From Citrobacter sedlakii NBRC 105722 (GTDB lineage: Bacteria > Pseudomonadota > Gammaproteobacteria > Enterobacterales > Enterobacteriaceae), in NCBI RefSeq assembly GCF_000759835.1, contig NZ_BBNB01000002.1:592438-656437 (forward strand): a stretch of 64,000 bases of DNA, in the 5' to 3' direction. A program made the translations under genes and the position numbers. Below are positions 1 through 9,973 of the stretch, one piece after another; position 1 is the stretch's first letter, and each line of letters begins with the position of its first letter. The notes beneath the pieces are model-generated. The model worked only from the letters and a program-made list of their open reading frames with translations, was not told where the DNA came from and did not search any database.

Positions 1-535
1 CGTGTAGCAGATGCAAAAAGTGGCCGCCGATGGAGTCGTCGTCGGTTTCTGGCTGGATGCGCTCACCGTTGTGGCTGTAGTGGTACCAGTAGAGAAGAAC
101 AGAGCTGAGCGACGCTAACAGCTTGTCGGCGATATCCCGCGCCCCGGAGACGGTGTGGCCCTCTTTTTCTGGCAGGGTACAGCCCAACGCCGAGACGCCG
201 GTGCGCATGACATCCATCGGATGCGACGCGGCGGGCAGCGCTTCCAGTACGGTGCGCACGTTGGCCGGTAATCCTCGCAGCGCTTTCAGTTTGATTTTAT
301 ACGCGTGAAGCTCGTCACGGGTCGGTAATTTGCCGTGGATCAGCAGATGGGCGACCTCTTCGAATTCGCAGTGCCGGGCGAGGTCCAGTATGTCGTAACC
401 GCGATAATGAAGATCGTTGCCGCTTTTGCCGACGGTGCACAGCGCGGTATTGCCTGCCGGTACGCCGGACAGCGCAACGGATTTTTTCGGCTTAATGACA
501 TGTGTGTTGTTTTGCAGGATCGTCGAGTCTGTCAT
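1..535 (-). CDS. prpC: 2-methylcitrate synthase PrpC (partial, 3' end outside window)
   Basis: Condenses propionyl-CoA with oxaloacetate to 2-methylcitrate in the cytoplasmic methylcitrate cycle. Only the first 178 codons are inside the window; the gene runs off the left edge. The start is ATG at 535 (MTDSTILQNN...), preceded on the minus strand by a good GAGGA Shine-Dalgarno. Visible citrate-synthase features include the VGKSGNDLHYRGYDI segment and the helix around EEVAHLLIHGKLPT. It lies 52 bp downstream of prpB on the same strand, as in the prpBCDE operon, and should share its sigma-54 promoter. Recognition is by family sequence and context. I see no disruption in the part that is present. 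Confidence 0.95.
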   Translation of the reverse strand, partial: MTDSTILQNNTHVIKPKKSVALSGVPAGNTALCTVGKSGNDLHYRGYDILDLARHCEFEEVAHLLIHGKLPTRDELHAYKIKLKALRGLPANVRTVLEALPAASHPMDVMRTGVSALGCTLPEKEGHTVSGARDIADKLLASLSSVLLYWYHYSHNGERIQPETDDDSIGGHFLHLLH

Positions 536-587
536 GTTGTCCTCGTCATTATTGTAATGTGCAGGATAGTGAGGTCTGGGCGAAGCG

Positions 588-1466
588 TTACTTCCGGTTC
601 AGCGCGTCCAGCGCCTCCTCGTACTGGTAGTAATTGATGCTCTCGTACAGCTCGTTGCGGGTTTGCATCATGTCGATGACGCTTTTTTGCGTTCCTTCCT
701 GACGCAGCACGTTATAGACCTGTTCCGCCGCGCGGTTCATCGCGCGAAACGCCGACAGCGGGTACAGCGCCATCGCCACGTGGGCGCTGCGCAGTTCATC
801 GGTGGTAAACAACGGCGTCGCGCCGAATTCGGTGATGTTGGCGAGGATCGGCACATTGACCGCGTCGGCAAACTGTCGGTACATGGCAAGCTCGGTGATC
901 GCCTCCGGAAACAGCATGTCGGCCCCCGCGTCAACGTAGGCCTGCGCGCGATCTATCGCCGCGTCCAGGCCCTCTACCGCCAGGGCGTCGGTGCGCGCCA
1001 TGATCACAAAGTCGGGATCGGTTCGGGCATCCACCGCCGCGCGAATGCGATCCACCATCTCCTCTTTCGAGACGATCGCTTTGTTCGGTCGGTGACCACA
1101 GCGCTTAGCGCCGATCTGATCTTCAATGTGTAACGCCGCCGCGCCGGCTTTGATCATTGACCTTACGGTGCGGGCCACGTTAAAAGCCGACGCGCCAAAA
1201 CCGATGTCGGCATCCACCAGCAGCGGCAGCGGGCAGACGTCGGTGATGCGACGAATGTCGGTCAGCACGTCGTCAAGCGTTGAGATCCCGAGATCCGGCA
1301 ACCCCAGCGATCCTGCCGCCACGCCGCCGCCGGAAAGGTAAATCGCCTGGTAGCCTGCGCGCTGTGCCAGCAGAGCGTGGTTAGCGTTAATGGCGCCGAC
1401 TATCTGAAGCGGGTTTTCTTGCGTAAGGGCCGCGCGAAATGCCTGACCCGGCGAGTGTCGTGACAT
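588..1466 (-). CDS. prpB: 2-methylisocitrate lyase PrpB
   Basis: Cleaves 2-methylisocitrate to pyruvate and succinate, the last step of the methylcitrate cycle. The protein is 292 aa against about 296 in E. coli. It shows the isocitrate-lyase/PEP-mutase fold signatures: the [16 protein letters not shown] segment, the metal-binding [10 protein letters not shown], the active-site loop motif [10 protein letters not shown] with the catalytic cysteine, and [15 protein letters not shown]. The start at 1466 follows an AAGGA ribosome site. It is the first gene of the prpBC... operon, and a -24/-12 promoter lies upstream at 1512-1528. The extreme C terminus (ALDALNRK) differs from the E. coli tail, which is ordinary divergence. 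Confidence 0.96.
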   Translation of the reverse strand: MSRHSPGQAFRAALTQENPLQIVGAINANHALLAQRAGYQAIYLSGGGVAAGSLGLPDLGISTLDDVLTDIRRITDVCPLPLLVDADIGFGASAFNVARTVRSMIKAGAAALHIEDQIGAKRCGHRPNKAIVSKEEMVDRIRAAVDARTDPDFVIMARTDALAVEGLDAAIDRAQAYVDAGADMLFPEAITELAMYRQFADAVNVPILANITEFGATPLFTTDELRSAHVAMALYPLSAFRAMNRAAEQVYNVLRQEGTQKSVIDMMQTRNELYESINYYQYEEALDALNRK

Positions 1467-1511
1467 ATTTTATCCTTTGTTATCAAGTTGTGAACATCGT
1501 TACTCTCCACA

Positions 1512-1528
1512 AAGCAAAGGCTATGCCA
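1512..1528 (-). promoter_or_regulatory. sigma-54 (-24/-12) promoter of prpBC
   Basis: On the minus strand the sequence TGGCATAGCCTTTGCTT matches the sigma-54 consensus TGGCAC-N5-TTGCA/T, with the GG and GC dinucleotides correctly spaced by ten bases. It lies about 45 bp upstream of the prpB start codon. The divergent neighbour, PrpR, is a sigma-54 activator, which fits. Confidence 0.85.
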
Positions 1529-1647
1529 GGTGCCGCACCCGATTAAGAAAAATAAAAAACACTGATATGACAATACGATAGATAAACCCCGCTGGCAGAT
1601 AGCGAAAAAAAGCGTGTCAGCTAACGTTTCATAAAATGTTCCGCGTT

Positions 1648-1671
1648 GTTTCATTGCAACATAATTGAAAC
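1648..1671. promoter_or_regulatory. candidate PrpR upstream activator site (inverted repeat)
   Basis: GTTTCA and TGAAAC form a 6-bp inverted repeat with 12 bases between the arms, about 120 bp upstream of the prpB -24/-12 element and just before prpR. A further GTTTCAT half-site lies near 1625. Enhancer-type activator sites normally sit at this distance. Assignment to PrpR is inferred from position. Confidence 0.5.
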
Positions 1672-1714
1672 ACGACTAAACCCATTATTCGGTCTCTTCA
1701 CGTTTAGGTTTGCT

Positions 1715-3310
1715 ATGACAGCTTCGCCTCTCCCTCCACGGATCAATGACGACAAACCGGTCATCTGGACCGTCTCGGTGACACGGCTGTTCGACCTGTT
1801 TCGCGACATCAGCCTCGAGTTCGATCATCTGGCGACCATCACCCCTATTCAGCTTGGCTTTGAAAAAGCGGTAACCTACATTCGCAAAAAGCTGGCGACC
1901 GAACGCTGCGACGCCATCATCGCCGCAGGCTCTAACGGCGCGTACCTGAAAAGCCGTCTCTCTGTTCCAGTGATCCTGATTAAACCGAGCGGTTTTGACG
2001 TACTGCACGCGCTGGCGAAAGCGGGAAAACTGACCGCCTCGATCGGTGTGGTGACGTATCAGGAGACGCTGCCGGCGCTTATCGCCTTTCAGAAAACATT
2101 TGGTCTGCAGCTGGAACAGCGCAGCTACGTCACCGAAGAGGACGCGCGCGGGCAGATAAACGAACTCAAGGCTAACGGCATTGAGGCGGTGGTCGGCGCG
2201 GGGCTCATTACCGATCTCGCCGAGGAAGCCGGTATGACGGCGATTTTTATCTATTCTGCGGCCACAGTGCGCCAGGGATTCAGCGATGCGCTGGATCTGA
2301 CGCGAATGACCGCCCGCGTAACAGCCTCTTACGCGTCCGATCGGGCGCTGCGTACCCGCTATGCCCTGGAGGATATCCGTGGCGCGTCCGGACAAATGGA
2401 ACAGGTGCGTCAGACCATCATGCTCTACGCCCGCTCCCGCGCCGCGGTGCTGATTCAGGGTGAAACCGGCACCGGCAAAGAGCTGGCCGCACAGGCCATT
2501 CATCGCGAAAGCGGCGTACACGCGGGGTCTCGCAGCGACATCGCCTCCCGTCCGTTTGTCGCTGTGAACTGCGGTGCGATTACGGAATCGTTGCTGGAAG
2601 CAGAACTGTTCGGCTACGAGGAGGGCGCTTTTACCGGCTCCCGACGCGGGGGGCGCGCCGGACTGTTCGAAATCGCCCACGGCGGAACGCTGTTTCTGGA
2701 CGAGATAGGCGAGATGCCATTGCCCCTGCAAACCCGTCTGCTGCGCGTACTGGAAGAAAAAGAGGTGACCCGGGTGGGCGGTCATCATCCTCTCCCCATC
2801 GATGTGCGGGTGATCAGCGCCACCCACTGCAATCTGGAAGAGGCAATGAAACACGGTCAGTTCCGCCGAGATCTCTTTTACCGCCTGAGCATTCTGCGCC
2901 TCGCTCTGCCTGCGCTGCGCGATCGCCCTGGCGATATCGCTGCGTTGGCTGAGGGGTTTTTAAAACAGTCGCTGGCAGCCCTGAACGTCCCGTTTACCGA
3001 TACCGTCCGCAGCGGTCTGGCGCAAAGCGCAGCCGTTCTGGTGACCTACCCGTGGCCGGGGAATATCCGCGAGCTGCGCAATATGATGGAGCGTCTGGCG
3101 CTGTTTTTAAGCGTCGACCCCATGCCGACGCTGGATGCGGATTTATTACAGCGCCTGCTGCCGGAACTGTCAGAACGTGACGAAGCCGTGTCTCCATCCA
3201 CACGACTGACGGCCAGAGAAGCGCTCGACCGCTTCAATGGCGATAAATCCGCCGCGGCTCAGTTTCTTGGTATAAGCCGCACGACATTCTGGCGGCGGTT
3301 AAAACAGTAA
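1715..3310 (+). CDS. prpR: propionate catabolism sigma-54 activator PrpR
   Basis: Activates the divergent prpBCDE operon in response to 2-methylcitrate. The protein is 531 aa. The N-terminal PrpR sensory domain (about residues 10-200) is followed by an AAA+ domain with Walker A GETGTGKE, the sigma-54 contact loop GAFTGS (the Ser variant, as in E. coli PrpR) and Walker [13 protein letters not shown], and a Fis-type helix-turn-helix at the C terminus ([18 protein letters not shown]). The ATG at 1715 gives the family length and is preceded by TAGG; the open frame extends back to a TTG at 1646, but that would run through the operator palindrome and is unlikely. The middle part of the AAA domain (residues about 255-275) is longer and more variable than in E. 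coli. Confidence 0.95.
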   Translation: MTASPLPPRINDDKPVIWTVSVTRLFDLFRDISLEFDHLATITPIQLGFEKAVTYIRKKLATERCDAIIAAGSNGAYLKSRLSVPVILIKPSGFDVLHALAKAGKLTASIGVVTYQETLPALIAFQKTFGLQLEQRSYVTEEDARGQINELKANGIEAVVGAGLITDLAEEAGMTAIFIYSAATVRQGFSDALDLTRMTARVTASYASDRALRTRYALEDIRGASGQMEQVRQTIMLYARSRAAVLIQGETGTGKELAAQAIHRESGVHAGSRSDIASRPFVAVNCGAITESLLEAELFGYEEGAFTGSRRGGRAGLFEIAHGGTLFLDEIGEMPLPLQTRLLRVLEEKEVTRVGGHHPLPIDVRVISATHCNLEEAMKHGQFRRDLFYRLSILRLALPALRDRPGDIAALAEGFLKQSLAALNVPFTDTVRSGLAQSAAVLVTYPWPGNIRELRNMMERLALFLSVDPMPTLDADLLQRLLPELSERDEAVSPSTRLTAREALDRFNGDKSAAAQFLGISRTTFWRRLKQ

Positions 3311-3937
3311 TCCCCCGTTTCAGAATGTTCACTTTTATCGGAACTGACGTCTTTATTGATAACCAACGGATGCCAAAATATATTCTTACATCCGTCATCA
3401 GATTATTCGGCAAGCAAAAAACATTTAATTGATAATAATCCTAAAAGCACAAACAAATTTCTCAAATATGTCACTGATTAAAAATTGACATTTATCAAGC
3501 AATATTTAAAAAGCGCGCTTACAAAGCGTAAAATTAATGATGTCACTACGTGATTACACAAGGGTCAAATGATGAATATTTTAATATTATCCAACTACCT
3601 TTGAGTAATTTCACTTACCGCAACCCTGTACCATCCCTTTGTTTTACCTTGTTTTCCAGCATAGTAAACACATCCCCGGCATGAAGGGAAACATTAAGCA
3701 TCATAACGAAAGACGGTGAGATTGCGGTTCCCGGTACTGTCTGTATGACGCAATTAATTGTTTAAATCTATCAATGTTAAGCGAGAGTAATAAATAAACG
3801 ATTGAAACTTTTTGACTGACAGCGAATAGTTAAAAGGCAGGAACGCAAACATATAAGCAATCTATTAATGCCCGTTATTACAGACAGGCATTTTTGCTTA
3901 TCACTTCTTTTATTTTAAAACTTACGGACGAGTGATC
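3311..3937. other. AT-rich intergenic region between prpR and AT1
   Basis: About 630 bp of AT-rich DNA without a convincing gene. It must hold the promoter of the autotransporter gene at 3938, whose start is preceded by ACGGAC and then GTGATC. I see no repeat, attachment site or clear operator. The drop in G+C against prpR is consistent with horizontally acquired or H-NS-silenced DNA, which is inference. Confidence 0.5.
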
Positions 3938-6538
3938 ATGAAAAAACACGCGTTATATTTTCGTTCTTCTTTGTTATCTCTCGCAATTTCAGCGGCGCTG
4001 GCCTCAACCGCAGCGGCAAATACTATCAATGCGCTGACCTTTCCCTCCCCTTCCGACGATAATGCCATTATTACGATTAATAACGATAATAATGTCTTAC
4101 TCTCGGCATCTGAAAATACAGACCCGGGCTGGGATCGCTTTGGCTCCCTGCGGGTGGGTGAAAATAGCGACGGCTCGCTGATCATTGACAATCGGGCGAT
4201 TACCACCGACGCCGGGATGATTGGCAACAATGCAACGGGCAGCGTCACACTCCAGAGCGGCGCTACCTGGACACTGAAAGGGCTAAATCTGGTGCTGGGA
4301 ACCCACGACGGTTCCGGTACGCTTGTGGTTAACAGCGGCAGTCGCGTCAGCGGGATTAACGAACTGCGGATCGGCGAATACGCCGCACAGGCCTCTGGAG
4401 AAGTGAACATCGACGGAGCCGGTTCGTCTGTATCGTCCAACTGGGCGGTGGTGGGCGATCAGGGAAAAGGCAAACTGACTATCACCAACGGCGGCTCGCT
4501 TACCCTCAGTGAACACATGAACATTGGCTATGTGGGCAATACCCTGAACTCAAACCGCGAAGGCGCTGGCGAAACGCGGGTCGACGGCGCAAATTCACAG
4601 CTGAATGTCGCCCAGGGCATCTATCTTGGCGGGTTTACCACTACGCCTAATGACGCCACCGGCAGTCTGACCGTCAGCAATGGCGCGACGATCAACTCCG
4701 GCACGCTTATCTGGTTGGCGGTGGGCGAAGGCAGCACCGGTATCCTGAACATTGGCGGCGCGCAGGGAGAAACCGAACAGGCGGCAGGCTCAATTAACGT
4801 TCCACGAATTCATCTTGGGAATACCGACGGCGTCAGCACGGCGGTGCTCAACCTTAACCATAACAGCGATGATTTCGTGCTTGGCGCCAACATTACCGGC
4901 ACCGGCGAGGTGAATCATCTCGGTTCGGGAACGTCCACCCTGACCGGTGCGAGCAATTACCGGGGCAATACCCACGTCGCCAGTGGGACACTGCGTGCCG
5001 GAGCGGTTAACACGCTGAGCGCGAACTCGGACTACCTTGTCGACAGCGGCGCCAGTCTCGATCTGAATGGTTACTCTCAAACGGTCAACTCGCTGGTGCT
5101 TGACGGAAACGCGACGCTGTCGGCTGACACACCGTCTGACGGTACGTTTACGCCCACCACGTTGACCATTAATGGCGATTACGCCAGCAACAACGGGCTA
5201 CTGTCCCTCCGTACCGCATTGGGTGATGATCTTTCCGCGACCGACAAACTGGTGGTAAAAGGCGATACCTCAGGCACGACGCGCGTGAGCATCGTTAACG
5301 CAGGCGGCAGCGGCGCGGAAACAATTGAAGGCATCCAGGTCGTCAATGTTGAAGGCACGTCGGCCGGCAGCTTTGTGAAAGAAGGCCGTATTGTCGCGGG
5401 CGCGTATGATTATGATCTGACGAAACGGGATAACCAGAACTGGTATTTGACCAGCCTGGCCTCCGTGGCGCCACAACCCCCCGTCCCACCGGTGGACCCC
5501 GAAGAACCTGAACAGCCGGAAGAACCCGATGTTCCGGTGCCACCTGCGCCGGAAGGCACGCATCAGTATCGCCCGGAAACGGGTAGCTATCTGGCGAACG
5601 CACTTGCCGCCAATACGCTGTTTAACACTCGCCTGCACGATCGTTTGGGCGAGACGCAATACACCGACCTGTTAACCGGTGAAAAGAAAGTGACCAGCCT
5701 GTGGATGCGACACGTTGGCGGTCATCAGCGCTTTAAAGACAGCTCCGGCCAGATCAGCACCCAAAGTAACCGCTACGTGATCCAGCTTGGCGGCGACATT
5801 GCCCAATGGAGCAGTGACGGCCAGGATCGCTGGCACCTGGGCCTGATGGGCGGTTACGCGAACAGTAAGAGCCGCAGTCACGCCAGTCTCACGGGCTACT
5901 CGTCACGCGGCGAGATCAGCGGATATAGCGCTGGCGTTTATGGCACATGGTACGCCAATGACGCCGACAAAACTGGCGCCTATCTGGACGCATGGGTGCT
6001 CTATAACTGGTTTGAAAATACCGTATCCGGACAGGGACTGGCGTCAGAGAAATATGATTCCGATGGGATCACCGCTTCGCTGGAAACAGGCTATACCTTC
6101 AGCCTCGGCGCCAGTCGCGATGGGCGTACCCGTTACTGGTTGCAGCCAAAAGCCCAGCTTACCTGGATGGATGTGCAGGCGGACAATCACACCGAGAAAA
6201 ACGGGACCCGGGTGGTCGATGAAACGGATGGCAACCTGCAAACGCGCCTGGGCATTAAAGCTTTTATGCAGGGCCATAATGCCATCGATGACGGTAAAAC
6301 GCGCACCTTCCAGCCGTTTGTGGAAGCGAACTGGATCTACAACAGCCAGAACTATGGCGTGAAGATGGACGATATTCGCAGTGAAGTGAAAGGCACGCGC
6401 AATATCGGCGAGCTGAAAGTGGGTGTGGAAGGGCAACTCAACGCTCGCCTGCAACTGTGGGGTAACGTCGCTCAGCAGGTAGGCGACAAGGGTTACAGCG
6501 ATACGCAAGGCATGTTGGGGTTGAAATACACATTCTGA
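3938..6538 (+). CDS. AIDA/MisL-type autotransporter AT1 (type Va secretion)
   Basis: An 866-aa classical autotransporter. Residues 1-27 are a Sec signal peptide ending in STAAAN. The passenger (about 28-420) is made of short glycine/asparagine-rich repeats typical of a beta-helix (LTITNGGSLTLSEHMNIG, GILNIGGAQGE, and an autotransporter-associated repeat around GTGEVNHLGSGTSTLTG). The segment from LGDDLSATDKLVVKGDTSG to AGAYDYDL is the pertactin-like autochaperone junction shared with the three other autotransporters here. A proline/glutamate-rich linker (PEEPEQPEEPDVP) leads to the C-terminal barrel of about 300 residues ending in GLKYTF with a terminal Phe. The ATG at 3938 was chosen over the upstream GTG because it starts the signal peptide. 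Function is probably adhesion; the ligand is unknown. Confidence 0.9.
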   Translation: MKKHALYFRSSLLSLAISAALASTAAANTINALTFPSPSDDNAIITINNDNNVLLSASENTDPGWDRFGSLRVGENSDGSLIIDNRAITTDAGMIGNNATGSVTLQSGATWTLKGLNLVLGTHDGSGTLVVNSGSRVSGINELRIGEYAAQASGEVNIDGAGSSVSSNWAVVGDQGKGKLTITNGGSLTLSEHMNIGYVGNTLNSNREGAGETRVDGANSQLNVAQGIYLGGFTTTPNDATGSLTVSNGATINSGTLIWLAVGEGSTGILNIGGAQGETEQAAGSINVPRIHLGNTDGVSTAVLNLNHNSDDFVLGANITGTGEVNHLGSGTSTLTGASNYRGNTHVASGTLRAGAVNTLSANSDYLVDSGASLDLNGYSQTVNSLVLDGNATLSADTPSDGTFTPTTLTINGDYASNNGLLSLRTALGDDLSATDKLVVKGDTSGTTRVSIVNAGGSGAETIEGIQVVNVEGTSAGSFVKEGRIVAGAYDYDLTKRDNQNWYLTSLASVAPQPPVPPVDPEEPEQPEEPDVPVPPAPEGTHQYRPETGSYLANALAANTLFNTRLHDRLGETQYTDLLTGEKKVTSLWMRHVGGHQRFKDSSGQISTQSNRYVIQLGGDIAQWSSDGQDRWHLGLMGGYANSKSRSHASLTGYSSRGEISGYSAGVYGTWYANDADKTGAYLDAWVLYNWFENTVSGQGLASEKYDSDGITASLETGYTFSLGASRDGRTRYWLQPKAQLTWMDVQADNHTEKNGTRVVDETDGNLQTRLGIKAFMQGHNAIDDGKTRTFQPFVEANWIYNSQNYGVKMDDIRSEVKGTRNIGELKVGVEGQLNARLQLWGNVAQQVGDKGYSDTQGMLGLKYTF

Positions 6539-6546
6539 CAGACGCG

Positions 6547-6573
6547 CCACCCGCGGCAACGCGGGTGGTTTTT
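6547..6573 (+). terminator. Rho-independent terminator of AT1
   Basis: A perfect 9-bp GC-rich stem (CCACCCGCG / CGCGGGTGG) with a GCAA tetraloop is followed by five T residues, 8 bases after the AT1 stop codon. Confidence 0.9.
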
Positions 6574-6668
6574 CTCTTCCCTTCTCTCTTTGTGATCCCC
6601 CTCGCATCGCCATCCGTCGGTGAAAAATAGGATGACATCAGATCGTTCATTTGACAGAAGCGTGGTGT

Positions 6669-7301
6669 ATGGACCCTTTACATGCCGTATTTCTTACCGT
6701 CAGCCTGTTTGTCCTGACCTTTTTTAATCCCGGCGCGAATCTCTTTGTCGTGGTGCAGACCAGCCTCGCTTCCGGACGGCGCGCCGGAGTGCTTACCGGA
6801 CTTGGCGTCGCCGCTGGCGATGCGCTTTATTCGGGGCTGGGACTGTTTGGCATGGCAACATTAATCACGCAATGCGAGGCGCTGTTTTCGCTGATAAAAA
6901 TTGGCGGCGGCGCCTATCTGCTGTGGTTTGCATGGAACAGCCTGCGCCGCCAGGTCACACCGCAAATGAGCCCGCTCGCGCAGCCGGTGGCGGCGCCGTG
7001 GACGGTCTTTTTCCGTCGCGGTTTGCTGACCGATTTATCAAATCCGCAGACGGTGTTGTTTTTTATCAGTATTTTCTCCGTCACGCTCAGCGCGGATACG
7101 CCGACATGGGCGCGGATGATGGCCTGGGCGGGCATCGTGCTTTCTTCCATTATCTGGCGCGTCTTCCTCAGCCAGGCCTTTTCGTTACCCGCGGTCCGTC
7201 GCGCGTATGGGCGGATCCAGCGCGTCGCCAGCAAAATTATTGGCGCAATTATCGGTTTGTTTGCCCTGCGCTTGATTTACGAAGGCATAACCCATCGCTA
7301 A
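6669..7301 (+). CDS. yahN: RhtB/LysE-family amino acid exporter YahN
   Basis: Inner-membrane exporter of the LysE/RhtB family; the substrate is not settled. The 210-aa protein begins MDPLHAVFLTV and has the family signature near the N terminus (FNPGANLFVVVQTSLASGRRAGVLTGLGVAAGDA), about six hydrophobic segments and the conserved LTDLSNPQTVLFF. It is closely similar throughout to E. coli YahN, which also lies close to prpR in E. coli, so AT1 appears to have been inserted between prpR and yahN. The start is uncertain: ATG at 6669 lacks a clear Shine-Dalgarno, and a TTG at 6651 would add six residues. Confidence 0.9.
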   Translation: MDPLHAVFLTVSLFVLTFFNPGANLFVVVQTSLASGRRAGVLTGLGVAAGDALYSGLGLFGMATLITQCEALFSLIKIGGGAYLLWFAWNSLRRQVTPQMSPLAQPVAAPWTVFFRRGLLTDLSNPQTVLFFISIFSVTLSADTPTWARMMAWAGIVLSSIIWRVFLSQAFSLPAVRRAYGRIQRVASKIIGAIIGLFALRLIYEGITHR

Positions 7302-7311
7302 TCTTTTGTGC

Positions 7312-7443
7312 TCAGGAACGAAAGCCCGCAGAGGTCATCAGCACTCTGAACAGCGCGCCGACCGCCGTCAGCAGCAGAACGCTGGCGCACCAGATGGCGA
7401 TCAGCCATACCACGCGGTGGGACCATTTTTTGATTTTCGCCAT
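7312..7443 (-). CDS. DUF2474 family small membrane protein of bd-type oxidase
   Basis: A 43-aa protein (MAKIKKWSHRVVWL...) with one hydrophobic segment (about residues 11-33) and a short polar tail ending GFRS. Small proteins of this size and pattern (DUF2474) are found behind cioB/cydB-like genes and probably play a role like CydX in oxidase assembly or stability. Its ATG overlaps the stop of the upstream cioB-like gene as TGATG, which indicates translational coupling. Recognition rests on length, position and hydropathy; the function is inferred. Confidence 0.75.
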   Translation of the reverse strand: MAKIKKWSHRVVWLIAIWCASVLLLTAVGALFRVLMTSAGFRS

Positions 7444-8453
7444 CAGTGATATCCCTCTCCGTGGCGGATTTTTCCGCGGAACACGTAGTAGCTCCAGAAG
7501 GTGTACGCCAGGATCACCGGGATGATGATCAGCGCACCTACCAGCATAAAGCCCTGGCTTTGCGGCGGCGCGGCAGCTTCATGCAGGGTGATCCCCGGTG
7601 GAATAATATACGGCCAGATGCTGATCCCGAGCCCGCTGAAACCGAGGAAAATCAGCCCCAGGGTCAGCAGAAACGCGCGGGCATGAAAGTCCGGTCGATA
7701 CAGACTGCGCCACAGCCACAGGCTGAAGACGATGACCAGCAGCGGAACCGGCAGGAAATAGTACAGATTCGGCAGCGAGAACCAGCGTTCGGCAATCGCG
7801 CTCTGCGTCAGCGGCGTCCACAGGCTGACCACCACCATCACCAGCAACAGGACGATCAACAGCGGACGGGCCAACTGCCGCATCCGGCTTTGCAGCGGAT
7901 CTTCGCTTTTCATGATAAGCCAGGTCGCGCCCAGTAATGCATAGGTGATGACCAGGCCGAGGCCGCAGAACAGGTTAAACGGCGTCAACCAGTCCAGTTG
8001 CGAGCCGCTGAAGGCGCGTCCACTGACCTGAAAACCGCTGACCACCGCGCCGACCACGATCCCCTGGCAGAAGGTCGCCAGTATCGATCCGACAATAAAC
8101 GACTTATCCCAGAAGGCGCGATGTGATTCCGTGGCCTTGAAGCGGAACTCAAAGGCCACGCCACGGAAAATCAGCCCGAGCAGCATCAGCAGCAGCGGAA
8201 TAGTGAGCGCATCGGCAATCACCGCGTAGGCCAGCGGGAACGCGCCGAACAGTCCCGCGCCGCCCATCACCAGCCAGGTTTCGTTACCGTCCCAGACCGG
8301 CGCGACCGAGTTTACCATCACGTCGCGGTCATGCTTATCGCGAATAAACGGAAACAGAATGCCAATCCCGAGGTCGAAGCCGTCCATGACGATATACATC
8401 AGGGTGGCGAAGACGATGATGGCAAACCAGATTACAGACAGATCGAGCGTCAT
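7443..8453 (-). CDS. cytochrome bd-type (cyanide-insensitive) ubiquinol oxidase subunit II
   Basis: Inner-membrane subunit II of a bd-type quinol oxidase. The 336-aa protein opens with a typical subunit II N terminus (YIVMDGFDLGIGILFP), then VAPVWDGNETWLVMGGAGLFGAFP and RGVAFEFRFK, all signatures of CydB/CioB. Eight to nine hydrophobic segments are visible. It is distinct from the CydB and AppB type in that the operon partner has a short Q-loop, so CioB-like is the better name. The start overlaps the stop of the subunit I gene as TGATG, and its own stop overlaps the DUF2474 gene in the same way, so the three are translated in a coupled series. Confidence 0.9.
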   Translation of the reverse strand: MTLDLSVIWFAIIVFATLMYIVMDGFDLGIGILFPFIRDKHDRDVMVNSVAPVWDGNETWLVMGGAGLFGAFPLAYAVIADALTIPLLLMLLGLIFRGVAFEFRFKATESHRAFWDKSFIVGSILATFCQGIVVGAVVSGFQVSGRAFSGSQLDWLTPFNLFCGLGLVITYALLGATWLIMKSEDPLQSRMRQLARPLLIVLLLVMVVVSLWTPLTQSAIAERWFSLPNLYYFLPVPLLVIVFSLWLWRSLYRPDFHARAFLLTLGLIFLGFSGLGISIWPYIIPPGITLHEAAAPPQSQGFMLVGALIIIPVILAYTFWSYYVFRGKIRHGEGYH

Positions 8454-9853
8454 CAGCGTTTCTCCTGATCGAGCGGTTCACCCACCGCGGAGATGGGACG
8501 TGCCGGGCGGCCATCGGTTTCAGAGGTCGGTTCCTCCAGCGGTTGCGGTCCCTTTTGGATCAGGCGGATCATATAGAGATAGCCGACGCCAAACACCAGC
8601 GAGTAAACCACAAAGAACGCCAACAGGCTGATGCTCATCTGTAGCGTGCTGTGCGCCGATACCGCGTCACGGGTACGCAACAGGCCGTAAACCACCCACG
8701 GCTGTCGCCCAACTTCGGTAGTCACCCAGCCCGCGAGGATCGCGATCAGCCCTGATGGCCCCATCCACAGCGCGAAATGCATAAAAGGGCGGGAGTGATA
8801 TAACCGGTTTTTGTAGCGCAGCCACAGGCTGGCGAGTCCCAGCAGAATCATCAGCACCCCCATCCCCACCATCAGACGAAACGACCAGAACACGATGGTT
8901 GAGTTGGGGCGCTCATCTTTTGGATAATCCTTCAGGGCGGGTACCTGCTTGTCGAGACTGTGGGTCAGAATCAGGCTGCCTAACGCGGGGATCTCCAGCG
9001 CATAGCGGGTTTCTTCCGCGTCCATATCCGGCCAGCCCACCAGCGTCAGCGGCGTGGGTTCGCCCGGCGTGTTTTCCCAGTGTCCTTCAATGGCGGCGAT
9101 TTTCACCGGCTGATGCTCAAGGGTATTCAGACCATGCATATCGCCAATCAGCGCCTGCACCGGTGCCACCAGCATCGCCATCCACAGCGCCATGGAAAAC
9201 ATTTTGCGGATTGCGGGTGTATCGTTGCCCTTCAGCAGATGCCAGGCCGCCGAAGCGCCGACAAACATTGCGCTACTCAGAAACGCCGCCACCGACATGT
9301 GCAGCAGGCGGTAAGGGAATGACGGGTTAAAGATAACGGCGAACCAGTCCACCGGCACCACCTGACCGTTAATGACCTCGAAACCCTGCGGCGTGTGCAT
9401 CCAGCTGTTGGACGCGAGGATCCAGAAGGTGGACATCAACGTGCCCAGCGCCACCATGCAGGTGGAGAAAAAGTGCAGGCCCGGCCCGACTTTGTTCCAG
9501 CCGAAGAGCATCACCCCCAGAAAACCGGCTTCCAGGAAGAAAGCCGTCAGCACTTCGTAGGTCAGCAATGGGCCGGTTATACTGCCGGCAAACTGCGAAA
9601 AACCACTCCAGTTGGTACCGAACTGGTAAGCCATCACCAGACCGGAAACCACCCCCATGCCGAAATTCACTGCAAAGACTTTAACCCAGAACTGATATAA
9701 CGAACGCCAGACCGGATTATTTGTTTTTAACCAAAGTCCTTCCAGTACAGCCAGATAGCTGGCTAAGCCAATAGTGATAGCCGGGAAAATAATATGAAAC
9801 GAAACGGTAAAGGCAAACTGGATTCTTGCCAGCAAAAACGCATCAATATCCAT
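8453..9853 (-). CDS. cytochrome bd-type (cyanide-insensitive) ubiquinol oxidase subunit I
   Basis: Catalytic subunit of a quinol:O2 oxidoreductase, 466 aa. It carries the N-terminal haem-ligand histidine (H20 in ARIQFAFTVSFH), the quinol-site GRQPW motif (EVGRQPWVVYGLLRT) and RLLHMSVAAFLSSA, which probably carries the second haem histidine. E. coli CydA is over 520 aa; the shorter length with a brief Q-loop around residues 250-300 marks the CioA subfamily, which is associated with relative cyanide tolerance. ATG at 9853 follows a GGGAG site. The gene heads the cioAB-DUF2474 unit, possibly together with the 33-aa gene 120 bp upstream. This is additional to the core cydAB and appCB oxidases expected elsewhere in an enteric genome. 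Confidence 0.9.
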   Translation of the reverse strand: MDIDAFLLARIQFAFTVSFHIIFPAITIGLASYLAVLEGLWLKTNNPVWRSLYQFWVKVFAVNFGMGVVSGLVMAYQFGTNWSGFSQFAGSITGPLLTYEVLTAFFLEAGFLGVMLFGWNKVGPGLHFFSTCMVALGTLMSTFWILASNSWMHTPQGFEVINGQVVPVDWFAVIFNPSFPYRLLHMSVAAFLSSAMFVGASAAWHLLKGNDTPAIRKMFSMALWMAMLVAPVQALIGDMHGLNTLEHQPVKIAAIEGHWENTPGEPTPLTLVGWPDMDAEETRYALEIPALGSLILTHSLDKQVPALKDYPKDERPNSTIVFWSFRLMVGMGVLMILLGLASLWLRYKNRLYHSRPFMHFALWMGPSGLIAILAGWVTTEVGRQPWVVYGLLRTRDAVSAHSTLQMSISLLAFFVVYSLVFGVGYLYMIRLIQKGPQPLEEPTSETDGRPARPISAVGEPLDQEKR

Positions 9854-9973
9854 ATTTTCTCCCGTTTATATGACGATACCTGCGCATAGAGACAACGACA
9901 TCCAATAATTAAACGTTAAGCGAAGCGTAAAAATACTCCCCCACGTTAAAACAGGGGGGAGAGATTCACCCGG

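Noticed and set aside
1646..1714. N-terminal extension of PrpR from TTG at 1646
   Set aside because: It would read through the upstream palindrome and is absent from the family; ATG at 1715 gives the known N terminus.
1685..2854. 389-codon open frame antisense to prpR
   Set aside because: It lies wholly inside the well-supported prpR gene, has an Arg/Gly/Gln/His-rich composition without motif and no ribosome site; it is a by-product of GC-rich codon use.
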